Notes: generated from the sequence alone by a model not told the origin. Shown: positions 7,865 through 16,833, counted from the first letter of the stretch. The stretch: 64,000 bases of DNA from Nostoc sp. KVJ3 (GCF_026127265.1 NZ_WWFG01000001.1:1961501-2025500), one strand, 5' to 3'. Made by a program: numbers and translations.

Positions 7865-8171
7865 CTTACATCTTGCACCAGATGATTAAAAATAGTGCCA
7901 GAGATATACCACATCCACAGAAAACATCAAATATATGAACACGACACCATCTCAAAGAGAAAGAGATGAAATACTCAAGTGATTAAATCGTAACCGCCAG
8001 ATGTTATTAGATTTATATAGCGGCTATTCTACTCCTTTTCCAATGAAGTACAGCAAAATATTGCCCCTACAGTCTGTATGTAGGGGAATAGTTTTGAAAG
8101 TGGAATTCAGTAAGTTTGATATTTTTATCCGATCGTTATCTTGGTTTAGCTGCACTCGCTGAAAATCCATT
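7865..8171. other. 307-bp spacer, no supported gene
   Basis: AT-rich, with a hairpin CCCCTACA/TGTAGGGG near 8064-8087. Short peptides on the plus strand (MNTTPSQRERDEILK from 7934) are broken by stops and may be remnants. Nothing else is identified. Confidence 0.5.
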
Positions 8172-8408
8172 TCAAAGGATTTCAGAAATCGCAAATTCAT
8201 CTTTGATCGCAGCAATTTGTGTTGAGATTGTTGGCTCACTAACAATTACTTCCAGTTCTTCTTCGGCATTTTTACTATCAGTCAATTGATCTTTGGTATA
8301 CTCCATTTCTCTGATTTGTCGGACAATACTCTCTACGAGCCAAAGTTGTTCTTCTACAGACAATGCACGGATAGAGCGTTCAATTTCTAGTAAATTCAGT
8401 GATATCAT
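8172..8408 (-). CDS. Small conserved protein, antitoxin-like N-terminus
   Basis: 78 residues. LLEIERSIRALSVEEQLWLVESIVRQIRE is the amphipathic helix pair seen in many small cyanobacterial proteins that often lie next to PIN or RelE toxins. No toxin gene is adjacent here. The C-terminal half is acidic. The start ATG 8408 follows AGGAAA on the minus strand. I infer an orphan antitoxin-like protein; the function is not shown. Confidence 0.55.
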   Translation of the reverse strand: MISLNLLEIERSIRALSVEEQLWLVESIVRQIREMEYTKDQLTDSKNAEEELEVIVSEPTISTQIAAIKDEFAISEIL

Positions 8409-8618
8409 TTTCCTTCTGATTAAAAGTAGGGCGGATTTTTCAAAGATATTATATGTCAGTTTATCTGCTTAACCTAGAGCATCGCTAATCCCCCATTATT
8501 TTCCCCAAGCCTATCTTTTCACAAATCAAATGAGATTGCTATAAAAAACTAAAAGTCAGTTGTATGATTTTTTAATTAGGTATTCCTGCTGAAGCAAAAT
8601 GTACGCTAAACTGACTAC

Positions 8619-8987
8619 ATGAATTACGAAACGGCTCGGAAACTCCTCATAGATCAGACAATCACAACCGAGGAAAACCCAGATGCGCTGTTAACGCGTA
8701 TGAAACAGGGGAAACCGCCGGTACCCGGTCAGATCACCTCGATTTTGTTGGCATTGAAAGTGGTGTTTGAATCCCTCAAAGATGCAAAGACTCTAGACCG
8801 AGAATTAGCTTTGGCCCTTTATCAGTTAAGCATCAAGGCGCAACAGCTATTTGCCGCAGGACGTAAAGTCGGCATAGATTGGCCGCCATTACTAAAGGAA
8901 GATTTGCTACGAATTTCCTTAGCATCTGAAAGTATCTTTTCAGGTATATGGCAAACCCTAGCTCCTATAAACTTAGGGAAGGTATAA
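8619..8987 (+). CDS. Conserved cyanobacterial protein of unknown function
   Basis: 122 residues, all-helical in appearance, without a signal peptide: MNYETARKLLIDQT, PPVPGQITSILLALKVVFESLKDA, LFAAGRKVGIDWPPLLKEDLLRISLASESIFSGIW. From memory, similar cyanobacterial proteins are sometimes labelled dethiobiotin synthetase, but no nucleotide-binding P-loop is present and that name looks unsupported. Monocistronic. Confidence 0.7.
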   Translation: MNYETARKLLIDQTITTEENPDALLTRMKQGKPPVPGQITSILLALKVVFESLKDAKTLDRELALALYQLSIKAQQLFAAGRKVGIDWPPLLKEDLLRISLASESIFSGIWQTLAPINLGKV

Positions 8988-9058
8988 AACTCTATTTCAG
9001 TAATCTTTAAATGAGAAAGGACAAGGGGACAAGGAGAATACCCCATGCCCAATGCCCA

Positions 9059-9691
9059 TTACCGAATTTGTAATTCACTTTCTAATTTGTCTAGATCAGT
9101 TTTAAGCAAAACCGTCATTTGCCCGGTAAAAGCTTTACCAGTCTTGGGTTGAGCAATTTCCACCCAATATACATAGCGATCGCCTACTCGTAATTCTCCC
9201 TTTAAAGCTTCTCGAATGGGAGTTTTGGCCAGACGCGCCGAGTTAACTACTTTCTGGCTGGGATACTCATAAACGACTTGGGCGCGATCGTAGTCTTGAT
9301 AAATTTCCAAACCATAAATTACCCGCAAAGATTCCTGGAGACGCGCAAATGTCATACCGTTGATGGCATCATACATGGAAATGCGCTCACTACGAATTGT
9401 GCCACGGTCTTTAGAAAATTCCACCCTACCGGGAGGCAATACCGACGCTTGAAAAGTGAATCGTTGAGCAGCAGTATCAGTCTTTTGCACAAATAATTGC
9501 TCCCCACTTCTGGGGCGGAGTGTGGGATGTGCTTTAATCCAAGTGCCTACTTCCTCTGTACTTTGCCCTGGCAAAGCATCCGCAGAGGAATTGTCCAACA
9601 TTCCTATACACAGCCAGGGAACTAGAGAAATAGGCAAAATTAAAAAATTAAGCAGAGGTTTCTTGAGCATTTTTCTATTTAGGATTTTCAT
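9059..9691 (-). CDS. Conserved exported protein of unknown function
   Basis: 210 residues with a basic N-terminus and a hydrophobic core (LLNFLILPISLVPWLCIGML), then DNSSADALPGQ. It is probably a cleaved signal peptide; a lipobox is not convincing. The mature part (EEVGTWIKAHPTLRPRSGEQLFVQKTDTAAQRFTF...) contains many beta-strand-like stretches and ends LDKLESELQIR. The start may be ATG 9691 or the internal Met at residue 8 (ATG 9670). No function is proposed. The stop lies 71 bp past the convergent gene at 8619-8987. Confidence 0.7.
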   Translation of the reverse strand: MKILNRKMLKKPLLNFLILPISLVPWLCIGMLDNSSADALPGQSTEEVGTWIKAHPTLRPRSGEQLFVQKTDTAAQRFTFQASVLPPGRVEFSKDRGTIRSERISMYDAINGMTFARLQESLRVIYGLEIYQDYDRAQVVYEYPSQKVVNSARLAKTPIREALKGELRVGDRYVYWVEIAQPKTGKAFTGQMTVLLKTDLDKLESELQIR

Positions 9692-10105
9692 GGAAATTTC
9701 CCTATTAGGGAGTAACCATAGTCTTCCCGTTTTTTAGCAAGATTATTTCAATGAGTCGCAGCGATCGCCCAGCGAAGCCAAATCTTCTCTCTTAGCGCTA
9801 GCGAGTCATCTGATATAGCAGATTGTAACAGGCGTGAGGTACAGACAAGCTTAAGGGCACAGCAATGCTGTGCCCCTACCTATTTACTTCATTTAACTGG
9901 GAGCATCCCAAATGTGCAAGTTTATTTTTATGTGGTATTTGGACTTAGGCGGATAAAGAAATAACGAACCGCAAAGGACGCGAAGGAAAGAGGTTTGTAC
10001 AGGGTTTTTGTACCAGTCCTGTATATTTTTGCAAAATTGGGATGCTCCCATTTATCTGAAAAATACTGTATAATTTACAACTTGAAAGGAGAAGTTAACT
10101 TAGAT
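9692..10105. other. Spacer with palindrome and miniature element
   Basis: Contains GGGCACAGCA-A-TGCTGTGCCC (9855-9875), the family D element (9899-10049) and the few bases that formed the 3' end of the small gene cut by the insertion sequence (10075-10105). Confidence 0.6.
9899..10049. mobile_element. Miniature inverted-repeat element, family D (copy 2)
   Basis: 151 bp between GGGAGCATCCCAAATGTGCAA and TTTGCAAAATTGGGATGCTCCC. Its flanks ATTTAACT (9891-9898) and ATTTATCT (10050-10057) are an 8-bp duplication with one mismatch, the same length as at the 4158-4321 copy. The interior differs from copy 1. Confidence 0.8.
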
Positions 10106-12092
10106 CCCACATTCCGCACTTCAACTTGAAGTACAAAGAGATTACGTCAAGAGAAAAGCAAAAAAATCAGGATGATTAAGATTCGTAGTGCTGAACGAAT
10201 CTACAGCATGAAAATAAATCATCAAACACAATGTATTTGATGGTTATGTAAGCACTAAAAATTTGAAGAGCAATTACTGTTTCTTCGATGTTGATAAATT
10301 TTTCTTCATTTTCCAAAAGTTGTTCACTTTAAGAAAGCAGATAATATTTTAGACAAGATGATGGCAGGCAATTCAAAATAAAATTACGTTCTAATGTTAA
10401 ATTAACAATTTGGTTAACACCATTTAAAGTCAAAAGATGAATTCCTTGAAAACATTGAAACACCCATCTTAATGTCGGAGAAATCGTTAACTTACCTAGT
10501 TGATTTTTGATTCCGATTTTGATTCTTTTTAAGCTATTTCTCAGTTCCCTTTGTCCAAGATTATAAACTAACAAGCACAAAGACATTAAAAATAACATCG
10601 TCTCGATTCTTTCAGGGTTTTCTACAAATAAACTATCGGCAAAAAACAAAGGGTCTTTTAGAAATCTGAACCCTCTTTCACAAGACTGTTGATTTTTGTA
10701 ATTTGTCAAAATTTCTTCTGGTTTTAACTTATCATCGTCAACTAAGTTTGTCGCTAAAATAAATCTTCCCGCTTCTTTTCTGATTCTTTCTATCTCTTCT
10801 GGCTTTTGATGCTCCACTCCTTCTATTTTGTAAATAGTCTTATTACCTTTTGATTTACTTTGAATAACCTTAACTTCTTTAATTTCAAAGAGGTTCAATT
10901 TTTTGTTTACGCTTTTTAGTTTATATCGAGCTTGTTCTGGACTTTCAAAATCTTCTTTGTTTATTTCCTTGAGCAGCTTTTCAACTTTGATTTTTTCGGT
11001 TTTCATCTTTTTTTCTAACTTCTTCAAATCACTTTCTTGTCTTTTTTGACTTTCTACTATTAGCCAATTTTGTTTGATGCCACCATAATTTACTATTTCC
11101 GATTTCCACTTGTATCCGTCTAAATTCAAGGCTGCTCTTTTTGCACTTTCTTCGGAATTTATCTCTTCTATCTCTACCGAATGAACTAATTCCTTTGCTC
11201 TTTTGATTGTCATCGGTACTCTACTTATCCATTTTAGATGTTCGATTAATTGGAGATTTTCTTGACTATACAATGCACTATCACAGACCATGATACTATC
11301 AAAGTTTATCTGCTTTTTAAACTCTCCTAATATTTTTCCAAACACGGCTTTGTCTGCTTCATTTCCATCTCCTGCTCTCATTAATAATGGTATATCTCCA
11401 TCACTACTTGTTATTAAATCTAATACACATTGTTTCAAGTCTGCTCTATGGTCGCGCGAATATCCTTTGGTGATAATTATTGGTTTTTGTTTGATTATTT
11501 CTAACTCTTTCTCTTGATTATATTCATTTTTATATTCCCCATGCAGATGAAATGATGTCGCATCTAAATGAGAATATTTTGTTTCTATCTTGAATTTATT
11601 AATCACAGATAAGACAATTTCTATAAATAGGTTATTCAATCCATATTTATACAATTTATCCATAACTCTTCCCAGTTTATCATCATTCACATAATCGCTT
11701 TTTATTCCTTCTGCCAATAATAATTCGATTCCTTTGTCTTCAAAAAATTGACTAAATAAATATAAAGGTCTTGATACAAATCCTAATCCATTGAGCAGAA
11801 TAGCTTTTACTAATATTCCTGATGAAATTTTTTCCCGAACATCTATTCCTAATTTGGAGTTGATTATGTCAACTATTCCTATTTCATCAATTAGTCCAGC
11901 TACTATTCCTAAGTGATCTATATTTTTAATTTTTGTTTCTGAGGTTGGAGACAATTTTTCTACCTCTAAAATATTTTAGATTTTTTTGATTGTCTCACTT
12001 TTTCGATTAGAAGCTTCTAAGTATTTTTACTCAGGTATATCCAAGGATAACTCTGTATTACTTTATGCTACTTTTGAAGTGCGGAATGTGGG
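10106..12092. mobile_element. Complete IS1634-family insertion sequence
   Basis: 1987 bp bounded by perfect 19-bp terminal inverted repeats, CCCACATTCCGCACTTCAA (10106-10124) and TTGAAGTGCGGAATGTGGG (12074-12092). It is flanked by the 6-bp direct repeat TTAGAT (10100-10105 and 12093-12098). It encodes one intact transposase on the minus strand. Intact ends, duplication and reading frame point to a recent, possibly active insertion. It interrupted the last codons of the small gene at 12068-12325. Confidence 0.95.
10329..11954 (-). CDS. IS1634-family transposase (DDE, DUF4277 N-terminal domain)
   Basis: 541 residues, the usual size for the family. The N-terminal DUF4277-type region (NIDHLGIVAGLIDEIGIVDIIN) is followed by a DDE domain: Asp131 (SHLDATSFHLHGEY), Asp225 (MVCDSALYS) and Glu426 (SCERGFRFLKDP), with an insertion domain between the second Asp and the Glu. 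It is AT-rich relative to its neighbours. The frame is intact, so activity is plausible. Confidence 0.95.
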   Translation of the reverse strand: MSPTSETKIKNIDHLGIVAGLIDEIGIVDIINSKLGIDVREKISSGILVKAILLNGLGFVSRPLYLFSQFFEDKGIELLLAEGIKSDYVNDDKLGRVMDKLYKYGLNNLFIEIVLSVINKFKIETKYSHLDATSFHLHGEYKNEYNQEKELEIIKQKPIIITKGYSRDHRADLKQCVLDLITSSDGDIPLLMRAGDGNEADKAVFGKILGEFKKQINFDSIMVCDSALYSQENLQLIEHLKWISRVPMTIKRAKELVHSVEIEEINSEESAKRAALNLDGYKWKSEIVNYGGIKQNWLIVESQKRQESDLKKLEKKMKTEKIKVEKLLKEINKEDFESPEQARYKLKSVNKKLNLFEIKEVKVIQSKSKGNKTIYKIEGVEHQKPEEIERIRKEAGRFILATNLVDDDKLKPEEILTNYKNQQSCERGFRFLKDPLFFADSLFVENPERIETMLFLMSLCLLVYNLGQRELRNSLKRIKIGIKNQLGKLTISPTLRWVFQCFQGIHLLTLNGVNQIVNLTLERNFILNCLPSSCLKYYLLS

Positions 12093-12325
12093 TTAGATCG
12101 TTCAAAATTACTAAAGCCCATCATGTAATACGCAATAAAGGCAGTATCAAAGGGTTTGAGGTAATTTAAATTGGTTGAATAGCTAGATAAAATTTCAGAG
12201 TTGACGGCTGTATCTATTGATGCGCTACTTTTGTTATTGTTAGCTGTATGAAGGGGAGTGATTTTAGGCATAGAATTAATCCAAGCAACAATATGTGCAG
12301 AATTTATCAATTTTGTCAGTTTCAT
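12068..12325 (-). CDS. Small unknown protein whose C-terminus was replaced by insertion-sequence DNA
   Basis: The reading frame from ATG 12325 (AAGGA ribosome site upstream) gives 85 residues. The last eight (NPHSALQK) are encoded by the IS1634 terminal repeat. Removing the IS and one TTAGAT copy restores ...FERSKLTSPFKL-stop (stop at 10075-10077), also 85 residues, so only the last eight residues changed. The sequence (MKLTKLINSAHIVAWINSMPK..., ...FDTAFIAYYMMGFSN) belongs to no family I know. It could still be functional. Confidence 0.5.
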   Translation of the reverse strand: MKLTKLINSAHIVAWINSMPKITPLHTANNNKSSASIDTAVNSEILSSYSTNLNYLKPFDTAFIAYYMMGFSNFERSNPHSALQK

Positions 12326-13054
12326 AGAATTATCCTTAAATAAAATACAGTCAGCAATCTCTATGTAATAGAGTTCACTATTTGGTAAATTTCAACATCC
12401 TAGACTCAGTTCATCTGATAACTTGATTTATTAATTACACAAACCAATGAGTCAAATTAACCAAAAATGAGAGATTGGGAATTTATAAAACATTTAGTAA
12501 GTCAAAATTCGTAATATCTAAAAAAGTGCTAGATGAAATCTCTGGCTCATAGACATTTAAAGAAGCTGCGATCGCTCATATAAATGATGCTCTTCTCTCC
12601 TAGATATTTTTTACTTTCGGCTATAAACTAAAATCCTACTTTTTTGGCTAATTAAGTTTGCATATCAATATGCTAGAAAGTCTTCATGATAAAAGCAAAT
12701 ATCTTTAATTGTTAATTTGATAAACAAAAGTGATGCAAATATTAAATTGGCATGGCAAAATTTTCTATCAACCTTACTGACTATTCATTTGAGCTTAAAT
12801 AGATTCTGGTGTAAGAGGTTGTTTGAAAAGTATTTAGCTGTGATTTTAGGCACTTGTTGATCCCCCCTAACCCCCCTTAAAAAGGGGGAACTGGAATCAA
12901 AGTCCCCCTTTTTAAGGGGGATTTAGGGGGATCTAAAACGTTTTGCTACTAAGAAAAGGACTTTTCAAACATCCTCTAAGGTAGCCATTTAAGGAGATAA
13001 AGTAAGCCGATCGTGTCAAAATGTTAAGTGTATAGTTTATTTGCGAACTCACTT
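12326..13054. other. 729-bp spacer with one miniature element
   Basis: AT-rich, no supported gene. Holds a family A element (12815-12976). The rest should include the promoters for the flanking divergent genes. Confidence 0.55.
12815..12976. mobile_element. Miniature inverted-repeat element, family A (copy 1), TAA duplication
   Basis: 162 bp from GAGGTTGTTTGAAAAGT to ACTTTTCAAACATCCTC, flanked by TAA on both sides (12812-12814 and 12977-12979). The interior is a long palindrome (CCCCCTAACCCCCCTTAAAAAGG ... CCCTTTTTAAGGGGGATTTAGG in two arms). Other copies: 22551-22754, 33259-33432, 58462-58619. A 3-bp TNA duplication and GAG-starting ends resemble the IS1031 group of the IS5 family. Confidence 0.85.
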
Positions 13055-13339
13055 ATGACGAAAGCAATTTGGAATGGCGCAGTTTTAGCCGAAAGCGATC
13101 GCACCGTAGTTGTGGAAAACAACCATTATTTCCCTGCTGACTCTATTAACAAGGAGTACTTCACAGACAGTAGCACCCACAGTACTTGTCCTTGGAAAGG
13201 TGTCGCAAGCTACTATAGTGTTGAAGTTGATGGGCAAATCAACAAAGATGCTGCTTGGTATTATCCCAGCACCAAGGAGAAGGCTAAGAATATTGAGGGC
13301 TATGTCGCCTTTTGGAAGGGTGTAAAAGTAGAGACTTGA
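13055..13339 (+). CDS. DUF427 domain protein
   Basis: 94 residues from ATG 13055, the usual length of single-domain DUF427 proteins. It has the family motifs WNGAVLAESDRTVVVENNHYFP, STCPWKGVASYYSVEVDG and AAWYYPSTKEKAKNIEGYVAFWKGVKVE. The longer in-frame extension to TTG 13028 (MYSLFANSL) has no support. DUF427 folds are small beta-barrel-like proteins of unknown biochemical role. Monocistronic. Confidence 0.9.
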   Translation: MTKAIWNGAVLAESDRTVVVENNHYFPADSINKEYFTDSSTHSTCPWKGVASYYSVEVDGQINKDAAWYYPSTKEKAKNIEGYVAFWKGVKVET

Positions 13340-13744
13340 TAAAGGTTTCTGAAAGTATTTTAATTTCAGTGAATTGATTCAGTATTTACACCAATCATCA
13401 AACTAAGCTTTGTGGAGATTGGCTTTTGTCAACCTCCATAATTTTAGACTATTTGCTCAGTATTAGCAAGGATTTTGGGATGTTACCTTACTGAAGCGAT
13501 CGCAGTTTTTCAATTCCAGACTCAGAAGTACACAGGCTTGAGATGGTGCGTTACGAACTTCGTTCTAACACAACGCCAGTTGCTACCTCCCTTCGGGTTC
13601 ACCAGTCGCCTAGGTTGGGAAACCCGCCTACAGCGCTGGATTCACCGTAACGCACTGGCTCCCCTACAATAACTAATTTTGTTCAAAAATCAAATATGAT
13701 TCCTATATATCACTAGCACTTACGCATCATAAACTAAGTTTAAA
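13340..13744. repeat. Spacer with a composite inverted repeat (13546-13655)
   Basis: GTGCGTTACG (13546-13555) and CGTAACGCAC (13646-13655) bracket a segment containing the CGCCAGTTGC...GGAAACCCGCC...CACTGGCTCC repeat. A related sequence interrupts the family A element at about 22613-22660. No gene is seen. Confidence 0.55.
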
Positions 13745-14578
13745 TTATGAAGAATTACGAAATAGCTCTAATATTCGCTGTCTTACTCGTTCTATAACTG
13801 CTTCTTCCTCGGTAGATAGTCCATCAAATAACATCTCATATATCAATGGTACGCCTAACTCTAACTCTTCTAAAAGTAGACGCTGGCTAAATATATCTTG
13901 TGGTTTCCCTTCTGCCATCAGTTGACCTTTATCCATGACAAAAACCCAATCTGCCCACCGATAAACTAAATCCAAATCATGGGTTGCCATGACTAAAGTA
14001 GTTCCATCTTGATGAATTTTTTTCATGGTTTCTATCAAGTTTCGAGTATGTTTGATATCTAAATAAGCTGTTGGCTCATCCAGCACCAAAAGTTCTGGGC
14101 GCAGCACCATTACATCTGCTATAGAAACTCGCTTTTTTTGTCCTAAACTCAAATGATGTACTGGTCTTTCTGCTAAATTAGTTAGTCCAAATTCAACTAA
14201 TGCTTGCTCTACTCGGTCTTTAATTTCGGGTTCTGGTAAACCCAAATTACACAAACCGTAAGATATATCTTCTTCAACAGTAGAAGCTACTAATTGTTGT
14301 TCTGGATCTTGAAATACTAACCCAACCTTCTGCCGTAAGCTACTAAGATAGTTTCGGTTATAATTTAACGCTTCACCACGCCAACGGACAATACCAGAAT
14401 CAGGTTTATATAGACCATTAGCTAATAAAAATAGTGTAGTTTTACCACAACCATTTTGACCAATTAATGCACATTTTTTTCCAGATGGAATTTTCAGTGT
14501 TAGACCATTTAAAGCTGATTGCTGTGCTACTGGATAGGTGTAATACACCTGTTCAAATTCGAGTAAATATTCCTGCAT
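13745..14578 (-). CDS. cbiO: Cobalt ECF transporter ATPase CbiO
   Basis: 277-residue ABC ATPase that powers cobalt uptake through CbiMNQ. Walker A is GQNGCGKT (40-47), Q-loop Gln90, signature LSLGQKKR (143-150, the CbiO-type variant of LSGGQ), Walker B LLVLDEP (163-169) and switch His200. It overlaps the end of cbiQ by 26 bp and is the last gene of the cbiMNQO operon. The start MQEYLLEFEQVYYTYP is the natural CbiO N-terminus. Cobalt rather than nickel is inferred from the cobalamin riboswitch at the head of the operon. Confidence 0.93.
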   Translation of the reverse strand: MQEYLLEFEQVYYTYPVAQQSALNGLTLKIPSGKKCALIGQNGCGKTTLFLLANGLYKPDSGIVRWRGEALNYNRNYLSSLRQKVGLVFQDPEQQLVASTVEEDISYGLCNLGLPEPEIKDRVEQALVEFGLTNLAERPVHHLSLGQKKRVSIADVMVLRPELLVLDEPTAYLDIKHTRNLIETMKKIHQDGTTLVMATHDLDLVYRWADWVFVMDKGQLMAEGKPQDIFSQRLLLEELELGVPLIYEMLFDGLSTEEEAVIERVRQRILELFRNSS

Positions 14579-15365
14579 TCCGCCAAAAATCCAATCCTAT
14601 TAATACTACACAGCCGAAAATAGCTTCGATGATATATCGTGCTTGAGGGCGATAGCGTCGGGGATGCCAGACTCGAAATTCACTCACAAAACCCCGTGAT
14701 TCCAATCCGAGAGAAAACTGACTATAACGTTGTAAGGTTCGCTGTAATAGTTGTCCGATTAGTAGTGCTAAACTTTTCATCGCACTACGCCAAGTACGGT
14801 AGCCACCACGAGAATTTTGTGCCGTCCATAATTCACTGGCTGTATTCAGCAAGATGAAAATAAACCGATACATTAGTAATAACAAATCGCTTAAAAGCAC
14901 TGGAAATCGTAAGTAACGCAGAGTTTGTAAGATTTCCGGGAAAGGCACAGTTAACATGAGAAAATATAAGCAAGAAACAGAGGCTAATGCTCTGGTTAAA
15001 ATTCCCCATGCTTGGATACTGCCACTATGACTGATATAAATATAGAAGTGTCCAAGAGTTAGTCCATACAATGAGTCTAATTGCACCCTTGGCAAATCAA
15101 TAATTGCAACTCCGTTCACCATTAGGGCTGGTAAACTTGTCAAACAAAAAACTATGGTGAACATTAACAACCGAAAATACACACCAGCCGGAATTCTTGC
15201 ATATACAACTGTCCAAATGCCTATCCAAAGCGCCATTAAAATTTGCACTAATGCATGAGTAGCAAGGGAAATAGCAAGAGTAGTAAGGGCAAAAATTAGT
15301 TTATGTTCTGGTGGTAATCTTCGCAGTCGATTAGTGTAAGCTAAAGTGTCTATTTGCAGACTCAT
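14553..15365 (-). CDS. cbiQ: Cobalt ECF transporter transmembrane protein CbiQ
   Basis: 270-residue T-component with about five membrane helices (PPEHKLIFALTTLAISLATHALVQILMALW..., LLSDLLLLMYRFIFILLNTASELWTAQNSRGGY). The cytoplasmic A-R-G coupling motif appears as NSRGGY, with a second, SLGLESRGF, near residue 225. These contact CbiO. It overlaps cbiN by 4 bp and cbiO by 26 bp, so translation is coupled. Confidence 0.92.
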   Translation of the reverse strand: MSLQIDTLAYTNRLRRLPPEHKLIFALTTLAISLATHALVQILMALWIGIWTVVYARIPAGVYFRLLMFTIVFCLTSLPALMVNGVAIIDLPRVQLDSLYGLTLGHFYIYISHSGSIQAWGILTRALASVSCLYFLMLTVPFPEILQTLRYLRFPVLLSDLLLLMYRFIFILLNTASELWTAQNSRGGYRTWRSAMKSLALLIGQLLQRTLQRYSQFSLGLESRGFVSEFRVWHPRRYRPQARYIIEAIFGCVVLIGLDFWRNAGIFTRI

Positions 15366-15664
15366 TCTTCACGTTTTTGTTGTTGGGAACGTCCTTTATA
15401 CAAGCCAATTGCATAACCGACAACTCCAGCGCCTAAAGCTGCTTGCGAAGCAAATAATAAACTTTCTATTTCACTACTAGCTGGTTCAAAAAATGATTTA
15501 AACCAGGGTTTATATCCAGGTTGTATTTGAGTAATTGCTTTTTCAGCTTTGTCATCGGAACCGGCAAATTCTCCGCCCCGTACAAATATTAATGGTGCAA
15601 CTGCTAAAGCTAATACAGCTACTACCAATAGCCAGTTACTCAACCCTTTTTTAGATTGATTCAT
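15362..15664 (-). CDS. cbiN: Cobalt transport protein CbiN
   Basis: 100 residues with two membrane helices (WLLVVAVLALAVAPLIFV and LFASQAALGAGVVGYAIGLYKG) around a periplasmic segment with the family motif GYKPWFKSFFEPASSEIESLLFASQAALGA. CbiN helps CbiM load cobalt. It starts 14 bp inside the end of cbiM. Confidence 0.93.
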   Translation of the reverse strand: MNQSKKGLSNWLLVVAVLALAVAPLIFVRGGEFAGSDDKAEKAITQIQPGYKPWFKSFFEPASSEIESLLFASQAALGAGVVGYAIGLYKGRSQQQKREE

Positions 15665-16433
15665 TGCTTTGAGGCTCCCGCTTGATTAATTGCAACAGTT
15701 CCAATTCTTGAGGATTATAAGATTGCAACCAGTTCCATACCAACACAGTTAGTAATCCTTCACTAATTGCTAAGGGAACTTGAGTTATAGCAAAAATTCC
15801 GGCAAACTTGGTAAATGAAGCAATAAACCCACCAACAGGGGCCGGAAAAGCTAGGGCGAGTTGGATAGAAGTGATGACGTAGGTGAGTAAATCTGCGATC
15901 GCAGCTGCTAGAAATATGGCGATTTTTTGTTTACCACCCAACTTCATTGTCAGATTATATATCCAGTAAGCTGCAAATGGCCCTGCGATCGCCATCGAAA
16001 AAGCATTTGCACCCAAAGTAGTCAAGCCGCCATGCGCCAGTAACAAAGCTTGAAATAACAACACTAAGCTACCCAAAACCGTCATAGTGAGGGGGCCAAA
16101 CAGCACCGCCCCTAATCCCGTCCCTGTGGGATGAGAACAGCTACCTGTGACAGAAGGAATTTTCAACGCTGACAGCACGAAAGTGAAAGCACCAGCCAAG
16201 CCCAGTAGTAGTTTTAGTTCCGGGTTAGCTTGGGTAATGCGAGTCAGACTACGCAACCCTAAGAGAAAAAATGGTAATGCTACAATCCACCAAAAAATTG
16301 CCCACTGGACTGGTAAAAAACCTTCCATAATGTGCATTGCATAAGCGGGTTTGGGTAAACCAACTACCAAGTAAAAACTGATAAGTCCCATCAGGGTTAG
16401 ACTTACTAACGCCTGTTTTTTTCTTTTCATCAT
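15651..16433 (-). CDS. cbiM: Cobalt ECF transporter substrate-binding protein CbiM
   Basis: S-component of the cobalt transporter. The frame opens further upstream (to 16496), but that part is riboswitch, so I start at ATG 16433 (MMKRKKQALVSL), preceded by GAGG. This gives 260 residues: a signal peptide to ...KPAYA, then MHIMEGFLP, whose new N-terminal Met-His forms the metal-binding loop of CbiM. Conserved later motifs are GSCSHPTGTGLGAVLFGP (metal site His) and about six membrane helices. First gene of cbiMNQO. Confidence 0.94.
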   Translation of the reverse strand: MMKRKKQALVSLTLMGLISFYLVVGLPKPAYAMHIMEGFLPVQWAIFWWIVALPFFLLGLRSLTRITQANPELKLLLGLAGAFTFVLSALKIPSVTGSCSHPTGTGLGAVLFGPLTMTVLGSLVLLFQALLLAHGGLTTLGANAFSMAIAGPFAAYWIYNLTMKLGGKQKIAIFLAAAIADLLTYVITSIQLALAFPAPVGGFIASFTKFAGIFAITQVPLAISEGLLTVLVWNWLQSYNPQELELLQLIKREPQSNESI

Positions 16434-16459
16434 CTGTACCTCGCAGATTTCTATAAACG

Positions 16460-16645
16460 AATTGGTTCCAATTGGCGGGCATCCTGACTTACACAATTTT
16501 GGATTTTGGATTTTGGATTATCAGGTGGCTTCCGAATCCAAAACTTAAAATCTCAAATCGGTTCACAGTTGCGGGACAGCGCCGGATTTACACCGGACTT
16601 TCCCCCTTGCGTCTGATGGCTGCTCCCCATCAGAACCGATTGGAT
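16460..16645 (-). promoter_or_regulatory. Cobalamin riboswitch controlling cbiMNQO
   Basis: On the minus strand the element begins near ATCGGTTCTGATGG and contains the core GGGGGAAAGTCCGGTG / TAAATCCGGCGCTGTCCCGC / AACTG. It ends with the B12 box AAGTCAGGATGCCCGCC (16474-16490) and GGAACC, which pairs with the initial GGTTC. It finishes 26 bp before the cbiM start codon, so control of cobalt uptake by cobalamin is expected. A variable arm (about 16495-16550) is built from TTTTGGATT / AATCCAAAA heptamer repeats that can form a long hairpin. Confidence 0.93.
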
Positions 16646-16716
16646 TGACATACTTAATCTGAGGATTATATCACGTGGGGATTAAAGTTGCTTATAAGCC
16701 TTTTTATACTCAGGTT

Positions 16717-16749
16717 ATAGTTGAAGGTACTGCAATTACCTTCAACTAT
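16717..16749. repeat. Perfect 13-bp-arm hairpin between riboswitch and dps
   Basis: ATAGTTGAAGGTA (16717-16729) and TACCTTCAACTAT (16737-16749) with a 7-nt loop. No clear T-run on either side. It may be a repeat or a bidirectional structural barrier. Confidence 0.6.
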
Positions 16750-16833
16750 TGTTTGTTAGTGATGATTTTCAACTGATGATTGTGGGTGTTGGGTTTTGTT
16801 CCTCAACCCAACCTCCGATCGCTCGCACTAATC

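Noticed and set aside
8619..8987. Dethiobiotin synthetase
   Set aside because: No P-loop or BioD motifs are present, and the protein is far too short.
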